Below are positions 36,516-46,210 of a stretch of 64,000 bases of DNA, piece by piece; the first letter of the stretch is position 1; each line of letters opens with the position of its first letter. A program made the translations under genes and the position numbers. The notes beneath the pieces were generated by a model that saw nothing but the letters and a program-made list of their open reading frames with translations, did not search any database and had not been told where the DNA came from. The stretch covers positions 80,957-144,956 of the forward strand of contig CAJOFE010000008.1 of the NCBI GenBank assembly GCA_905233825.1, in the 5' to 3' direction. The stretch comes from an uncultured Prevotella sp. Lineage in GTDB: Bacteria; Bacteroidota; Bacteroidia; Bacteroidales; Bacteroidaceae.

Positions 36516-37496
36516 ATGAAAGTCTCCATAATCATTCCTGTTTATAACGTTGAGCCGTACATAACAGAATGTTTAGAGAGTGTCGCTAACCAAACATATA
36601 CAGGGGAAATGGAGTGCCTGATTGTGGATGATTGTGGATTGGATAATAGTATCGCTATAGCAGAAGAGTTTATCCAAACCTATCAGGGACAAATCGACTT
36701 TAAGATAATTCACCATACCCATAACCGTGGACTTTCTGCTGCACGTAACACCGGTATTGATGAGGCTACGGGTGATTATGTCTATTTCCTTGATTCTGAC
36801 GATGCCATTGTGCCAGATACAATAGAGCTGATGATGCAGATTGTGAAAGAGCACCCGCAGGTGGAAATGGTCCAGGGTGGCTTTTGCGGGATGGATGATA
36901 ACATAATAGCAGATTTTTCTCAAATGGATCTGCCTGATTATACCAATGATCAAAAATGGATAATATCGAACGTTTTTCTTAATCTTCCTGTTACATCGTG
37001 GAATCGTTTGTTGAAAAAAGATTTTCTTCAAAAAGAGAATATAAAATCACATGAAGGTCTTATTCATCAAGATGTTCCCTTTTGTTATTTGTTGTCACTA
37101 AAATGTAATCATATAGGTTTTGTCAGGGAGAATACTTATCGCTATCGACAACAACGTAAAAACAGTATAACAAACACTTCTAATGACATTAAAAACTTTC
37201 AGGCACGAATCATCATTATGAATGACTGCATAGATGCATATATAGACTTAAATGAAAAATCGAATACTATTAGAGCAATTGCGTTAAAAATGTTATGGAC
37301 GAAATGGTTGAATTACATGGCTGTTCATAACTATTCTACACTTAAACTATATCAAAGTGATTTATTAAATATTTCCAAAAGGATGGTTTCTATAACCCCA
37401 TGGCCTCAAAAAGGATTGGCATTGGCATACCAAAAAACGCCTTTGCGGATACGGAAATCAAGACTTGTTAATAATATGTTTGAGATGTGTCTTTAA
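36516..37496 (+). CDS. Glycosyltransferase family 2
   Basis: VSIIIPVYNVEPYITECLESVANQ...YVYFLDSDDAIVPDTIELM. Confidence 0.88.
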   Translation: MKVSIIIPVYNVEPYITECLESVANQTYTGEMECLIVDDCGLDNSIAIAEEFIQTYQGQIDFKIIHHTHNRGLSAARNTGIDEATGDYVYFLDSDDAIVPDTIELMMQIVKEHPQVEMVQGGFCGMDDNIIADFSQMDLPDYTNDQKWIISNVFLNLPVTSWNRLLKKDFLQKENIKSHEGLIHQDVPFCYLLSLKCNHIGFVRENTYRYRQQRKNSITNTSNDIKNFQARIIIMNDCIDAYIDLNEKSNTIRAIALKMLWTKWLNYMAVHNYSTLKLYQSDLLNISKRMVSITPWPQKGLALAYQKTPLRIRKSRLVNNMFEMCL

Positions 37497-37535
37497 CATC
37501 AAAAGAGTTTGCTAAACTGTTGTGAAGAATCGGTT

Positions 37536-38564
37536 ATGCGAATACTCGTAGTATCAAATAAAGATAGACTATATAGAACAGACCTAAATGCCTTTGTTTC
37601 TGTGTTTGCCGAAGGCTTAATAAAGTTTGGACATTCTGTTAATGTAGATAATGGAAGAGAACTAGCTGAACACTATAAAAACTATAACCTTGTTTTCTTC
37701 CAATTCCCGATGGAAACAGGGTTGGATCTCAAAGAGTTAACGATGGTACTAAACAAGAGTCATCAAGCAGGTGTGAAATCTGCCATTACTTGCCATGATC
37801 TTGAACCGCTTAATCCAAATGAGGAAGGAAAACGTATATATAATTGTCTATATGATAACGTAGATATCATACACCACATGGGCGGTTATAGTTATAAAAT
37901 ACTATGTGAAAAATATCAATCAAAGCGACATTTTATTGCAAATCATCCCATATATTATGATATTCAATCTATGGGATATACTAAAGAGGAATGCCGCATA
38001 AAATTAGGATTGCCGCTGGATAAACGAATAGTTTTAGCATTCGGTCAGTTTCGGAATGATGATGAGGTGAAGCTATTTCTAAATATTCGAAAGAGTATTT
38101 CTTCAGATGTGCTACTTTTCGCTCAGAGAATAGATACGGGTAGGCTTAATAATGGATTAAGACTTGACAAAACCTTCAAATGTTTGAGGAAACGTGCTTT
38201 GTTACATCATCGAAATTTGAAATACGGAAAGGATCGTTGTAAGGATAAAATGATACCATATTATTTCTCAGCAGCAGATGTTGTTTTTCTTCAACGAAAG
38301 AATATCTTAAATTCGGGTAATTTACCAATGGCTTTTTCAGCTGCCAAGCCAGTTGTCGGACCTAACATTGGTAATGTTGGACCGTTGTTGATTGAAACAG
38401 GAAATTATCTCTTCGATCCTTGTGATGAACAGTCTGTATCAGATGCAGTGAACCATGCACTTGAGAATTTAATTGTTGGAGATTCCAATCATGATTATGC
38501 AATGAGGAAGATGAGTCCCGAACATGTTTTTGGCATCATAGATAAAAATATTAGAGAACTATAA
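37536..38564 (+). CDS. GT-B type glycosyltransferase
   Basis: MRILVVSNKDRLYRTDLNAFVSVFAEGL...LPMAFSAAKPVVGPNIGNVGPLL. Confidence 0.7.
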   Translation: MRILVVSNKDRLYRTDLNAFVSVFAEGLIKFGHSVNVDNGRELAEHYKNYNLVFFQFPMETGLDLKELTMVLNKSHQAGVKSAITCHDLEPLNPNEEGKRIYNCLYDNVDIIHHMGGYSYKILCEKYQSKRHFIANHPIYYDIQSMGYTKEECRIKLGLPLDKRIVLAFGQFRNDDEVKLFLNIRKSISSDVLLFAQRIDTGRLNNGLRLDKTFKCLRKRALLHHRNLKYGKDRCKDKMIPYYFSAADVVFLQRKNILNSGNLPMAFSAAKPVVGPNIGNVGPLLIETGNYLFDPCDEQSVSDAVNHALENLIVGDSNHDYAMRKMSPEHVFGIIDKNIREL

Positions 38565-38577
38565 AGAAGATATAATA

Positions 38578-39318
38578 ATGAGAATAATAGGAGTTATACC
38601 CGCTCGTTTTGCCTCAACACGTTTCCCAGGAAAACCATTGGCTGATATTTGTGGTAAACCAATGATTTGGTGGGTGTATAATCAGGTGATGCAGGTAAAG
38701 GAATTCACTGAGGTGTATGTGGCAACCGATGATGAACGGATTGCAGAATGCTGTAAGCAGTTTGGTATGAAGTTCCTGATGACACGTACTGATACGCCTA
38801 ATCATATCCACCGTATTTGGGAAGTGACAGAGATGATAGAGGCCGATTACTACATCAGTATCAATGGTGACGAGCCGCTTATCTCGCCTGAAAATATCAG
38901 GGCGGCTTTCCCAGATGCCGTTATTACCGACCGCCCATTCTTCCAGAGCGTTTATCGTGAACTAAAAGATCCTGCTGAGCTGATGGATATTGCCAATGTG
39001 AAGATTGTCTTAAACAAGGAAGGGGCCTGCATGTATCAGTCGCGCTATCCCATTCCATGTCCTAAGGGTTCTTTGCTCTTCACTTATAAGAAAGCTATTG
39101 GAATAGAATGTTTCAATAAGAAAGCGCTGGACTTCTTTGCCCATGCAGAGATGGGCGCCTTAGAGAAAATCGAAGACATAGACCATCTACGTTTCTTAGA
39201 AAATGGTATTCCCATCTATTATAAGAAAATCGAATCCGATTCTTTGTCAGTTGATACAAAGAACGACTTAGAGAAGGTACGCATGATTATTGAGGAAAGA
39301 ATTAAAGTTAACGCATGA
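38578..39318 (+). CDS. kdsB: 3-deoxy-manno-octulosonate cytidylyltransferase (KdsB family)
   Basis: GVIPARFASTRFPGKPLADICGKPMIWWVYNQ...INGDEPLISPENI. Confidence 0.85.
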   Translation: MRIIGVIPARFASTRFPGKPLADICGKPMIWWVYNQVMQVKEFTEVYVATDDERIAECCKQFGMKFLMTRTDTPNHIHRIWEVTEMIEADYYISINGDEPLISPENIRAAFPDAVITDRPFFQSVYRELKDPAELMDIANVKIVLNKEGACMYQSRYPIPCPKGSLLFTYKKAIGIECFNKKALDFFAHAEMGALEKIEDIDHLRFLENGIPIYYKKIESDSLSVDTKNDLEKVRMIIEERIKVNA

Positions 39319-40940
39319 AGAACGTCAAAATATTGGATTGTACTCTGCGTGATGGTGGACGCATCATTAACTGTGCCTTTCCTGATGCAGAGACTAAAGA
39401 CATTGCCTCGCGGTTGGCTTCGGCTAAAATAGACATCGTGGAGATGGGCTTCCTTCGCGACCCTACGAAAATTGATTACCAAGGTGATAGTACTTTCTTT
39501 ACAGATGTGAATCAGATAAAGCCATTTATAAATAAAGACACCTCTACGATTTATTTGGCTTTTATTGATTATGAATTATATGACTTCAAGACCTTAAAGC
39601 CATATGATGGTACATCCATTGATGGAGTTAGAGTGGGGTTTACTAAGAAGAGCTTTGATTTAAATAAAGAGGATGTCATCAGGCAATTGCATAGTGTCAA
39701 GGAAAAAGGTTACAGGCTATTCATCCAAGGAGTCAACACATTAGGCTATAGTGATAAAGCATTGTTGGAACTCATTGAGCTGGTTAATGATGTCCATCCA
39801 GAGAGTTTCGGTATAGTGGACACCTATGGTGCTATGTATATTGATGATGTGAAGAGGATATATACATTGGTTGACCACAATATGCGAGATGATATTACTA
39901 TCGATTTCCATTCCCATAATAATTTCCAATTGTCATTTGCATTTGCTCAAGAGATTATTACACTGAGCAATAGCAAACGTAATGTGATAATCGATTGTAC
40001 GTTAAATGGGATGGGTAAAGGGGCTGGTAATCTGAACACAGAACTGATGGTTGACTATCTGGTGCGCAAACGTAACTATGATTATGACTTTGATGCTATT
40101 CTTGATATCATCGATGACTATATATATAATTACCATTTACAACACTCGTGGGGGTATTCCATCCCTGCTCTTATGGGAGGTGTATATCAGTCTCATCCCA
40201 ATAACATCATCTATCTGACCGAGAAATATCGTTTGGCTACTAAGGATATTAAGTATATCATCAGTATGATAGACCCACAACTGAGAATGCGGTATGACTA
40301 CGATAATATCCAGCGTTTATATCAAGAATATAATCACACGAAGGTAGATGATCGTCAATCGCTGGCTTTACTTAAGGAACGTCTGAAAGGTAAAAAACTG
40401 CTGTTGCTACTACCAGGCAGCTCAATAGCGACATATAGACAGCAGATATTGCAGGAGATAGAGCAAAACCACCTGACGGTTATTATGGTGAATTTTATTG
40501 ATGCAGAATATGTGAAATATGACAGCCTTGCCTTTTGGGGTAGCTCAAAGCGATATAAACGTTTTAAGGGTGACCGCAAGCAAATACAGTCGTTTCTGAC
40601 TTCGAATATCGAGTCTGACAATGAGCGCGACTGGGTTATGAACTACGATTCCTATATTGACCGTACCAAGGAATATTCTGACAATACTATGCTCATGCTT
40701 TTGCGTATCCTGCAACGCATAGGCATCACTTCTTACTGTATAGCGGGCTTCGATGGATTTAGTGAAAACAATAATTATTACAATAACACCAATTTCGGTG
40801 AAGAGCGCTTTCGTAGGAAGTACAATGAGACCAATCAGGCCTTGTCATCTCTTTTGCAGGAATTTGCCGATTCTGTAGGCAATGCCTTGAAGGTAAAGTT
40901 CCTGACGCCAAGCATATACAAGGAAATCTTACAGAAATGA
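39315..40940 (+). CDS. DRE-TIM (HMGL-like) aldolase-domain protein
   Basis: VKILDCTLRDGGRIINCAFPDAETKDIASRLASAKIDIVEMGFLRD; DFHSHNNFQLS. Confidence 0.8.
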   Translation: MKNVKILDCTLRDGGRIINCAFPDAETKDIASRLASAKIDIVEMGFLRDPTKIDYQGDSTFFTDVNQIKPFINKDTSTIYLAFIDYELYDFKTLKPYDGTSIDGVRVGFTKKSFDLNKEDVIRQLHSVKEKGYRLFIQGVNTLGYSDKALLELIELVNDVHPESFGIVDTYGAMYIDDVKRIYTLVDHNMRDDITIDFHSHNNFQLSFAFAQEIITLSNSKRNVIIDCTLNGMGKGAGNLNTELMVDYLVRKRNYDYDFDAILDIIDDYIYNYHLQHSWGYSIPALMGGVYQSHPNNIIYLTEKYRLATKDIKYIISMIDPQLRMRYDYDNIQRLYQEYNHTKVDDRQSLALLKERLKGKKLLLLLPGSSIATYRQQILQEIEQNHLTVIMVNFIDAEYVKYDSLAFWGSSKRYKRFKGDRKQIQSFLTSNIESDNERDWVMNYDSYIDRTKEYSDNTMLMLLRILQRIGITSYCIAGFDGFSENNNYYNNTNFGEERFRRKYNETNQALSSLLQEFADSVGNALKVKFLTPSIYKEILQK

Positions 40941-42049
40941 ACAAGCGAAATTTGTTTTTTGTTTTTACTCCGTTCCAGCTGTTTGTAGCTCAGCAGATAA
41001 TAAGACAGGAGAAACTGGAAAACAATGTGTTGATCCAAAGTGTGATTGACAAGAATGTGCACTTTTTGGATGTGTACGATATGATGTTTATACCTAAATT
41101 ATGGGATAAAAGATTAGAATTTAAGGATTTCGCAAAGTGGAACGGTGACAGAGTTCGCACCTTTGTAGATGTCAAATACACATACTGTAATTATCGCAAA
41201 ATAAAACGAATCTTAAAAGAGAATAACATATCTAACATTTATCTGGGGGAAATCTTGAATCAGGCTTGTCGTTTTACGTCTGTGGTATTTCATCATCAAG
41301 GGTTTAAAATAGTTTTCTTTGAAGAAGGCACAAGTCATTACGTAGATCGTCCATATACTCCAAACAAGACATTAAAACATAAAATAAAAGTGTGGCTATT
41401 GGATGTAATCTACTTTTTACCTTTTTACGGGGTAAGATTCGCCGAGTGGAACAGTAGCCCAAACCGCTCGTATGATACACTGCCTATTGACAAACGATTC
41501 AGTATAATTCCTTATCACCATAAGCCTTTCGATGTAAGACTCTATATAGAACCGATGTTTACTGACAAATTGAAAAACTATGTTCTGTCAAGTATTAAGC
41601 AGGAAGAAGGAGAACATCGGGTGATGTTGATGACAGATCCTTTGCGTGAGTTGATGCCGAAGGATTATTTAAGTCTTTATTTTGACACTATTAAGGAATG
41701 TGTTGATAGTATAGCTCCAGAACAATTCTTATATATTAAGTTTCATCCTCGGGAGATACAGAGTTCTCGGGAAAGAATTATGGAAATAGCCGAGAAATCT
41801 GGAGTAAAATATAAAGTACTGTCAGAAGAAGTAAACATTTGCGTAGAATATTACCTTCAGATGTTTCATTTTGAGAAGATCTATTTCTTTAATGCTGCTA
41901 CATATTTCTACAACGACTATGCATTCCCCCAAATAGAGTTTGTCAAGCTAATGCCCATTGTTTATAAGAAATGCAAAGAAGCTGGTGTAAAAAAACTTAC
42001 CTATATGGAGAATATGTTGAAGATGATAGAACCAGAAATGATAAAATGA
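40937..42049 (+). CDS. Putative polysialyltransferase / GT52-like glycosyltransferase
   Basis: LFFVFTPFQLFVAQQII; GFKIVFFEEGTSHY; overall polysialyltransferase-like layout. Confidence 0.55.
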   Translation: MNKRNLFFVFTPFQLFVAQQIIRQEKLENNVLIQSVIDKNVHFLDVYDMMFIPKLWDKRLEFKDFAKWNGDRVRTFVDVKYTYCNYRKIKRILKENNISNIYLGEILNQACRFTSVVFHHQGFKIVFFEEGTSHYVDRPYTPNKTLKHKIKVWLLDVIYFLPFYGVRFAEWNSSPNRSYDTLPIDKRFSIIPYHHKPFDVRLYIEPMFTDKLKNYVLSSIKQEEGEHRVMLMTDPLRELMPKDYLSLYFDTIKECVDSIAPEQFLYIKFHPREIQSSRERIMEIAEKSGVKYKVLSEEVNICVEYYLQMFHFEKIYFFNAATYFYNDYAFPQIEFVKLMPIVYKKCKEAGVKKLTYMENMLKMIEPEMIK

Positions 42050-43173
42050 TAAAACTCCTTTTCGTCATTCCCGAATACTCACACGGTGGAACCAACAAGT
42101 CGTTGGAGAATCTGCTGTCGCTAATTGACAAGACGAAATACCAGATTTCGGTCTATTGTCTTTATGAGGATGGTGGGCCGTACTATAAGCAGATATTCTC
42201 GCCATATATACTAAAAAAGAGCTGGCTGTATTACTGGCTGCACGATAATGTCTGGACGCGGAAAGTAATGGGGGGGTATAATAAACTTACAAAACGAGAT
42301 AACTTTTCTTTTCTATATAAACGTGAGGCCCGGGTTTTACAGAAAAGATACAACTTCGATGTAGTGGTTGCCTATCAAGAAGGAAAAACCACAGAATTCG
42401 TCTCTTTTATTGATCAATGTAAGAACAAAGTCGCTTGGTATCATTGCCCATACATTATTTGTAAGACAAAGGAAGCTCAACAAAGAGCCTTGTCATTGTA
42501 TGGACAATTCGATAAAACGGTATGTGTATCCCGATGCTTTGCAGAAATGATGCGAGAAATATTACCGACTTTGTCCGAAAAGATTATATGGATTTACAAT
42601 ACTGTTAATGTTCCTTTGATACGACAGATGGCGGCTAATGAGATCCGGTTGTTCGACGAGCAATTATTCAATATCGTATCAATAGGTAGATTAACGAGTC
42701 AGAAACAGTTTGAGTTGATACCACAGATGGCTTCTTTTGTCAAGTCATCAAGACCTTTTCGGTGGCACATCATAGGAGCTGGTTCGTATGAACAACTAAT
42801 CCGTGAAAAAATCGCTGAATTTAACATGCAGGATAAAGTCATACTCATGGGTGCCAAAGACAATCCCTATCCATACATTTTTCATGCGGATTTGGTGGTT
42901 TGTACCTCAGATTCAGAGAGCTTTTCATACGTGTTGGCCGAGGCAAAATGTCTGCATACACCAGTTTTGTCAAACGATTTCCCCGTAGCCTATGAGGTGA
43001 TAGACGACTCCTGTGGTTGGATTGCGAATCTAAAGGAAATGCCTCAAGTCTTGACTCGTATCATTAATAATGTTGATGGAGAATACGACAGAAAGAAAGC
43101 ATCTATTATGAAATATGAGTATTCTAACGAGGAGATACTGCAGAGAATAGAAGAACTATTTGACAAGAAATGA
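42046..43173 (+). CDS. Glycosyltransferase family 4
   Basis: LLFVIPEYSHGGTNKSLENLL...FNIVSIGRLTSQKQFELI...DSESFSYVLAEAKCLHTPV. Confidence 0.88.
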   Translation: MIKLLFVIPEYSHGGTNKSLENLLSLIDKTKYQISVYCLYEDGGPYYKQIFSPYILKKSWLYYWLHDNVWTRKVMGGYNKLTKRDNFSFLYKREARVLQKRYNFDVVVAYQEGKTTEFVSFIDQCKNKVAWYHCPYIICKTKEAQQRALSLYGQFDKTVCVSRCFAEMMREILPTLSEKIIWIYNTVNVPLIRQMAANEIRLFDEQLFNIVSIGRLTSQKQFELIPQMASFVKSSRPFRWHIIGAGSYEQLIREKIAEFNMQDKVILMGAKDNPYPYIFHADLVVCTSDSESFSYVLAEAKCLHTPVLSNDFPVAYEVIDDSCGWIANLKEMPQVLTRIINNVDGEYDRKKASIMKYEYSNEEILQRIEELFDKK

Positions 43174-43325
43174 AGGCTATGGATTTGCATACACCGCCGA
43201 CACTTAACGGCAACTTATTTTCTTAATAACATACACCGACACAGGATTGCATACACGGAATATTTACCTAAGAACAAGTTGGTTAAACGCGAGTGTAGGT
43301 AGTGTATGCAGTTCTGAATGACTAT

Positions 43326-44258
43326 ATGACAAAGATTGTTAAAAGCATGCAGCCCATGCGATATAGGAATAACAGCAATTTCAAACTTGCTCCGTACTAT
43401 GCTTGGGTAGATGCTGGCGGGAAAGTGGTTAAACCTTTTTATGGACTACGTAAACTACGTTCTTTACTGAACATACAAGAAAGACTTATCAATAAAAACA
43501 GTACTACGGCCATTCTATGTTTTTCAGAACCTCCGAGTTTGGATGTGGACACTTTCCCGTGGTGGGGGCATTATGAGATAATCCCTGTTGTATGGGACTG
43601 TTGGCCCAAATATTGGGATTATACCGAACAATGGTTCCAAAGACATGGCGTAAGGTCTGCAGTTTTTACTTCCTCACAAACAGCAGATGAGTTTCGGCGA
43701 AGGCTTCCTGAAATGAATATTCTTACCATCACAGAAGGCATTGAAACAAAACTATACAAGGGAGAAAAGGTGTTGACAGAACGCAACGTGGATATCTTGT
43801 TGTTTGGTCGTATTGCAAAGAAATATGGGAATCTGGACTTCGGCAATCTACGAAAAGTAGTAAGTAAAGACGAACAGTCTGTATTACAAACTCGTTCTGA
43901 CCTAATAAATGCACTTGCAGATGCAAAGGTTGTGCTAAATGTTCCCCGTTGTGACATGCAACCAGAATTAGCAGGTGGTATAGAAACCCTAACACAGCGA
44001 TATTGGGAGTGTATGCTCTCTGGAGTGGTAATGTTGGGCCGTTCGCCAAAAGAATTAACCGACTTGATAGGATATGACCCAACAGTACCTTTAATTGGAA
44101 AGCACATTGAAGGACAAATACGTGACATTATTGTCCATATAGAGAAATATCAGCCTTTGGTTGATAAGAACAAAGAAACAGCTCTTGCCCTAGGCGATTG
44201 GACCTTTAGAGTCGAAACAATCAAAAAATGGTTAAGGGGAGGGGGCTACAACATCTGA
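43326..44258 (+). CDS. GT-B type glycosyltransferase
   Basis: ILTITEGIETKLYKGEKVLTERNVDILLFGRIAKKYGNLDF; CDMQPELAGGIETLTQRYWECMLSGVVMLG. Confidence 0.6.
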   Translation: MTKIVKSMQPMRYRNNSNFKLAPYYAWVDAGGKVVKPFYGLRKLRSLLNIQERLINKNSTTAILCFSEPPSLDVDTFPWWGHYEIIPVVWDCWPKYWDYTEQWFQRHGVRSAVFTSSQTADEFRRRLPEMNILTITEGIETKLYKGEKVLTERNVDILLFGRIAKKYGNLDFGNLRKVVSKDEQSVLQTRSDLINALADAKVVLNVPRCDMQPELAGGIETLTQRYWECMLSGVVMLGRSPKELTDLIGYDPTVPLIGKHIEGQIRDIIVHIEKYQPLVDKNKETALALGDWTFRVETIKKWLRGGGYNI

Positions 44259-44264
44259 AGAAGT

Positions 44265-45434
44265 ATGAAAAAAGAGCACAATATTGTCTATATGTACCGC
44301 TTCAACAGAATGTATCTCTCTAAAGACGAATTTCTGATTCCATATTATATCGCCCGCATGCAAAAGGTAGATCTAAAATTGATTTATGGCTGCAACATGG
44401 GAGACACGGATATTCCTTTTACATATAGAGGTGTTGAAATCAGAGGTAGCATAAGGAAGCAGGTATCCACATGGAACGAGGTATCAGACTGGGTCAAGTA
44501 TATTTTGCCACAAGCAAAACTGCTTAGGACCCTATCCTTTTGTGGATGCTCTGCCCACCACATGATGTTAACCTGGCTGTTACACCAGCTTAATCCAAAT
44601 GTAAAAGTAGTTATATCTGGTGACATGGAGGAAGCTCAAGCCCATGAGTTCCTTTCTACAAGTTTTATATATGGCAGGGGAGTCTCTGCGTGGATAAAAA
44701 GACATTTAGCACAATATTTCTTCTCACATGTATTGTTATACGAAGCAAATGAAAAAGGGCACGCCCTATTAGAAATTGCTTATAAAAAATATGGTTACAG
44801 CGGGTTGCTTTCTATCTATCCATGTCTTGACGATGAATTGTTTCTTGAGTCTGGCTTAAAGATAAAGTCTTGGTCATCAAAAGATAACATCATGATATAT
44901 GTTGGCAGAATTGGCAACCATCAGAAGAATACGGATATGCTTCTTAAGGCATTAACGCATGTTAACCTGAAAGACTGGAAAGTGTATCTCATAGGTCCCA
45001 TTACTGACAACTTTGAAATAAACAATAAGTCTTCGTATCATCAAAAGATTGAAGAATTCTTTGCAGACAATCAGCATCTGCGTGATAAAGTCATTTTTAC
45101 AGGAATGATATTTGACCAAAAAGAGATTTTCAAGTATTTCATCAGAGCAAAAGTGTTCCTGTCTGCTGCCCGTCATGAAGGTTTTGCCAATGTTTATAGT
45201 CAGGCAGCAGCCTTTGGCTGTTACATTATTAGTACAGATGTTGGTGGTGCAGAGACAGCAAGTAACCATTGGCGATTTGGGGCAAAAGTGGAACAGGAGG
45301 ATGCGGAAGGGATGGCAGCAGCCATACAAAAAATGATTGACGAAGAGTCTTCGATTGATTTGCGTCAAAAACCAGACATTAAGAATTTTTTATATTCAAA
45401 TGTGATCGCAGAAAAAATTTTACCCTGTTTATGA
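44265..45434 (+). CDS. Glycosyltransferase family 4
   Basis: NIMIYVGRIGNHQKNTDMLLKAL...VFLSAARHEGFANVYSQAAAFGCYIISTDVGGA. Confidence 0.87.
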   Translation: MKKEHNIVYMYRFNRMYLSKDEFLIPYYIARMQKVDLKLIYGCNMGDTDIPFTYRGVEIRGSIRKQVSTWNEVSDWVKYILPQAKLLRTLSFCGCSAHHMMLTWLLHQLNPNVKVVISGDMEEAQAHEFLSTSFIYGRGVSAWIKRHLAQYFFSHVLLYEANEKGHALLEIAYKKYGYSGLLSIYPCLDDELFLESGLKIKSWSSKDNIMIYVGRIGNHQKNTDMLLKALTHVNLKDWKVYLIGPITDNFEINNKSSYHQKIEEFFADNQHLRDKVIFTGMIFDQKEIFKYFIRAKVFLSAARHEGFANVYSQAAAFGCYIISTDVGGAETASNHWRFGAKVEQEDAEGMAAAIQKMIDEESSIDLRQKPDIKNFLYSNVIAEKILPCL

Positions 45435-46195
45435 TTCCAAAGACTATTCATTTTTGTTGGCTTTCGGGAGATCCGTTTCCTACAGATATTCAGGCTTGCC
45501 TCGATACTTGGAAGAAATATCTTCCTGACTATGAAATCTGGCTGTGGGATACTCAGCGGTTTGACATTAACTCCACACTTTGGACCAAGCAGGCTTTTGA
45601 GACCAAGAAATATGCATTTGCTGCCGACTATATACGGCTGTATGCTTTATACAATTATGGCGGAATATATCTTGACGCAGACGTGTTAGTGTATAAAAGT
45701 TTTAATGACTTGCTCCACCTGCCTTACTTCATTGGTCATGATCAGATACGAGGCTTTGAAGCGGCTGTCATTGGTGCCGAGAAAGGATGCCAATGGATAA
45801 AAGATGTATTAGAAACCTACAAAGACAAGACCTTTATAAAGGAGGATGGAAACTATGATATTCTACCTCTGCCATGCAAGTTCCATCATGTGTTGGTTGA
45901 CTTGGGATATAAGTTCCATTGTCTGCACGAACTGCGGCAGTATGACGCAAAAGACCATGAATTATATGTGTTTGATGGTGATTTCTTCAATTCCCGTAAT
46001 GCCATAGAAGTGCGACAGACAAAGAAGAGCTATTGTGCACACAATTATGCCGGTTCATGGCAGAATAGAAACAAGGGGTCAAAGACGATAAAAGATTGTT
46101 TGCCCAAATGGTTGCTAAAAGCCATCTACACCATCGGGCAGAAGACATGGGCCAGAAAGAAATATACATGGTTCCAAATCCCTTTTGAAGATTAA
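45431..46195 (+). CDS. GT32-family glycosyltransferase (OCH1-like)
   Basis: IPKTIHFCWLSGDPFPTDIQACLDTWKKYLPDYEIWLWD; DYIRLYALYNYGGIYLDADVLVYK. Confidence 0.9.
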   Translation: MIPKTIHFCWLSGDPFPTDIQACLDTWKKYLPDYEIWLWDTQRFDINSTLWTKQAFETKKYAFAADYIRLYALYNYGGIYLDADVLVYKSFNDLLHLPYFIGHDQIRGFEAAVIGAEKGCQWIKDVLETYKDKTFIKEDGNYDILPLPCKFHHVLVDLGYKFHCLHELRQYDAKDHELYVFDGDFFNSRNAIEVRQTKKSYCAHNYAGSWQNRNKGSKTIKDCLPKWLLKAIYTIGQKTWARKKYTWFQIPFED

Positions 46196-46210
46196 GAGAT
46201 ACGTCATCAG

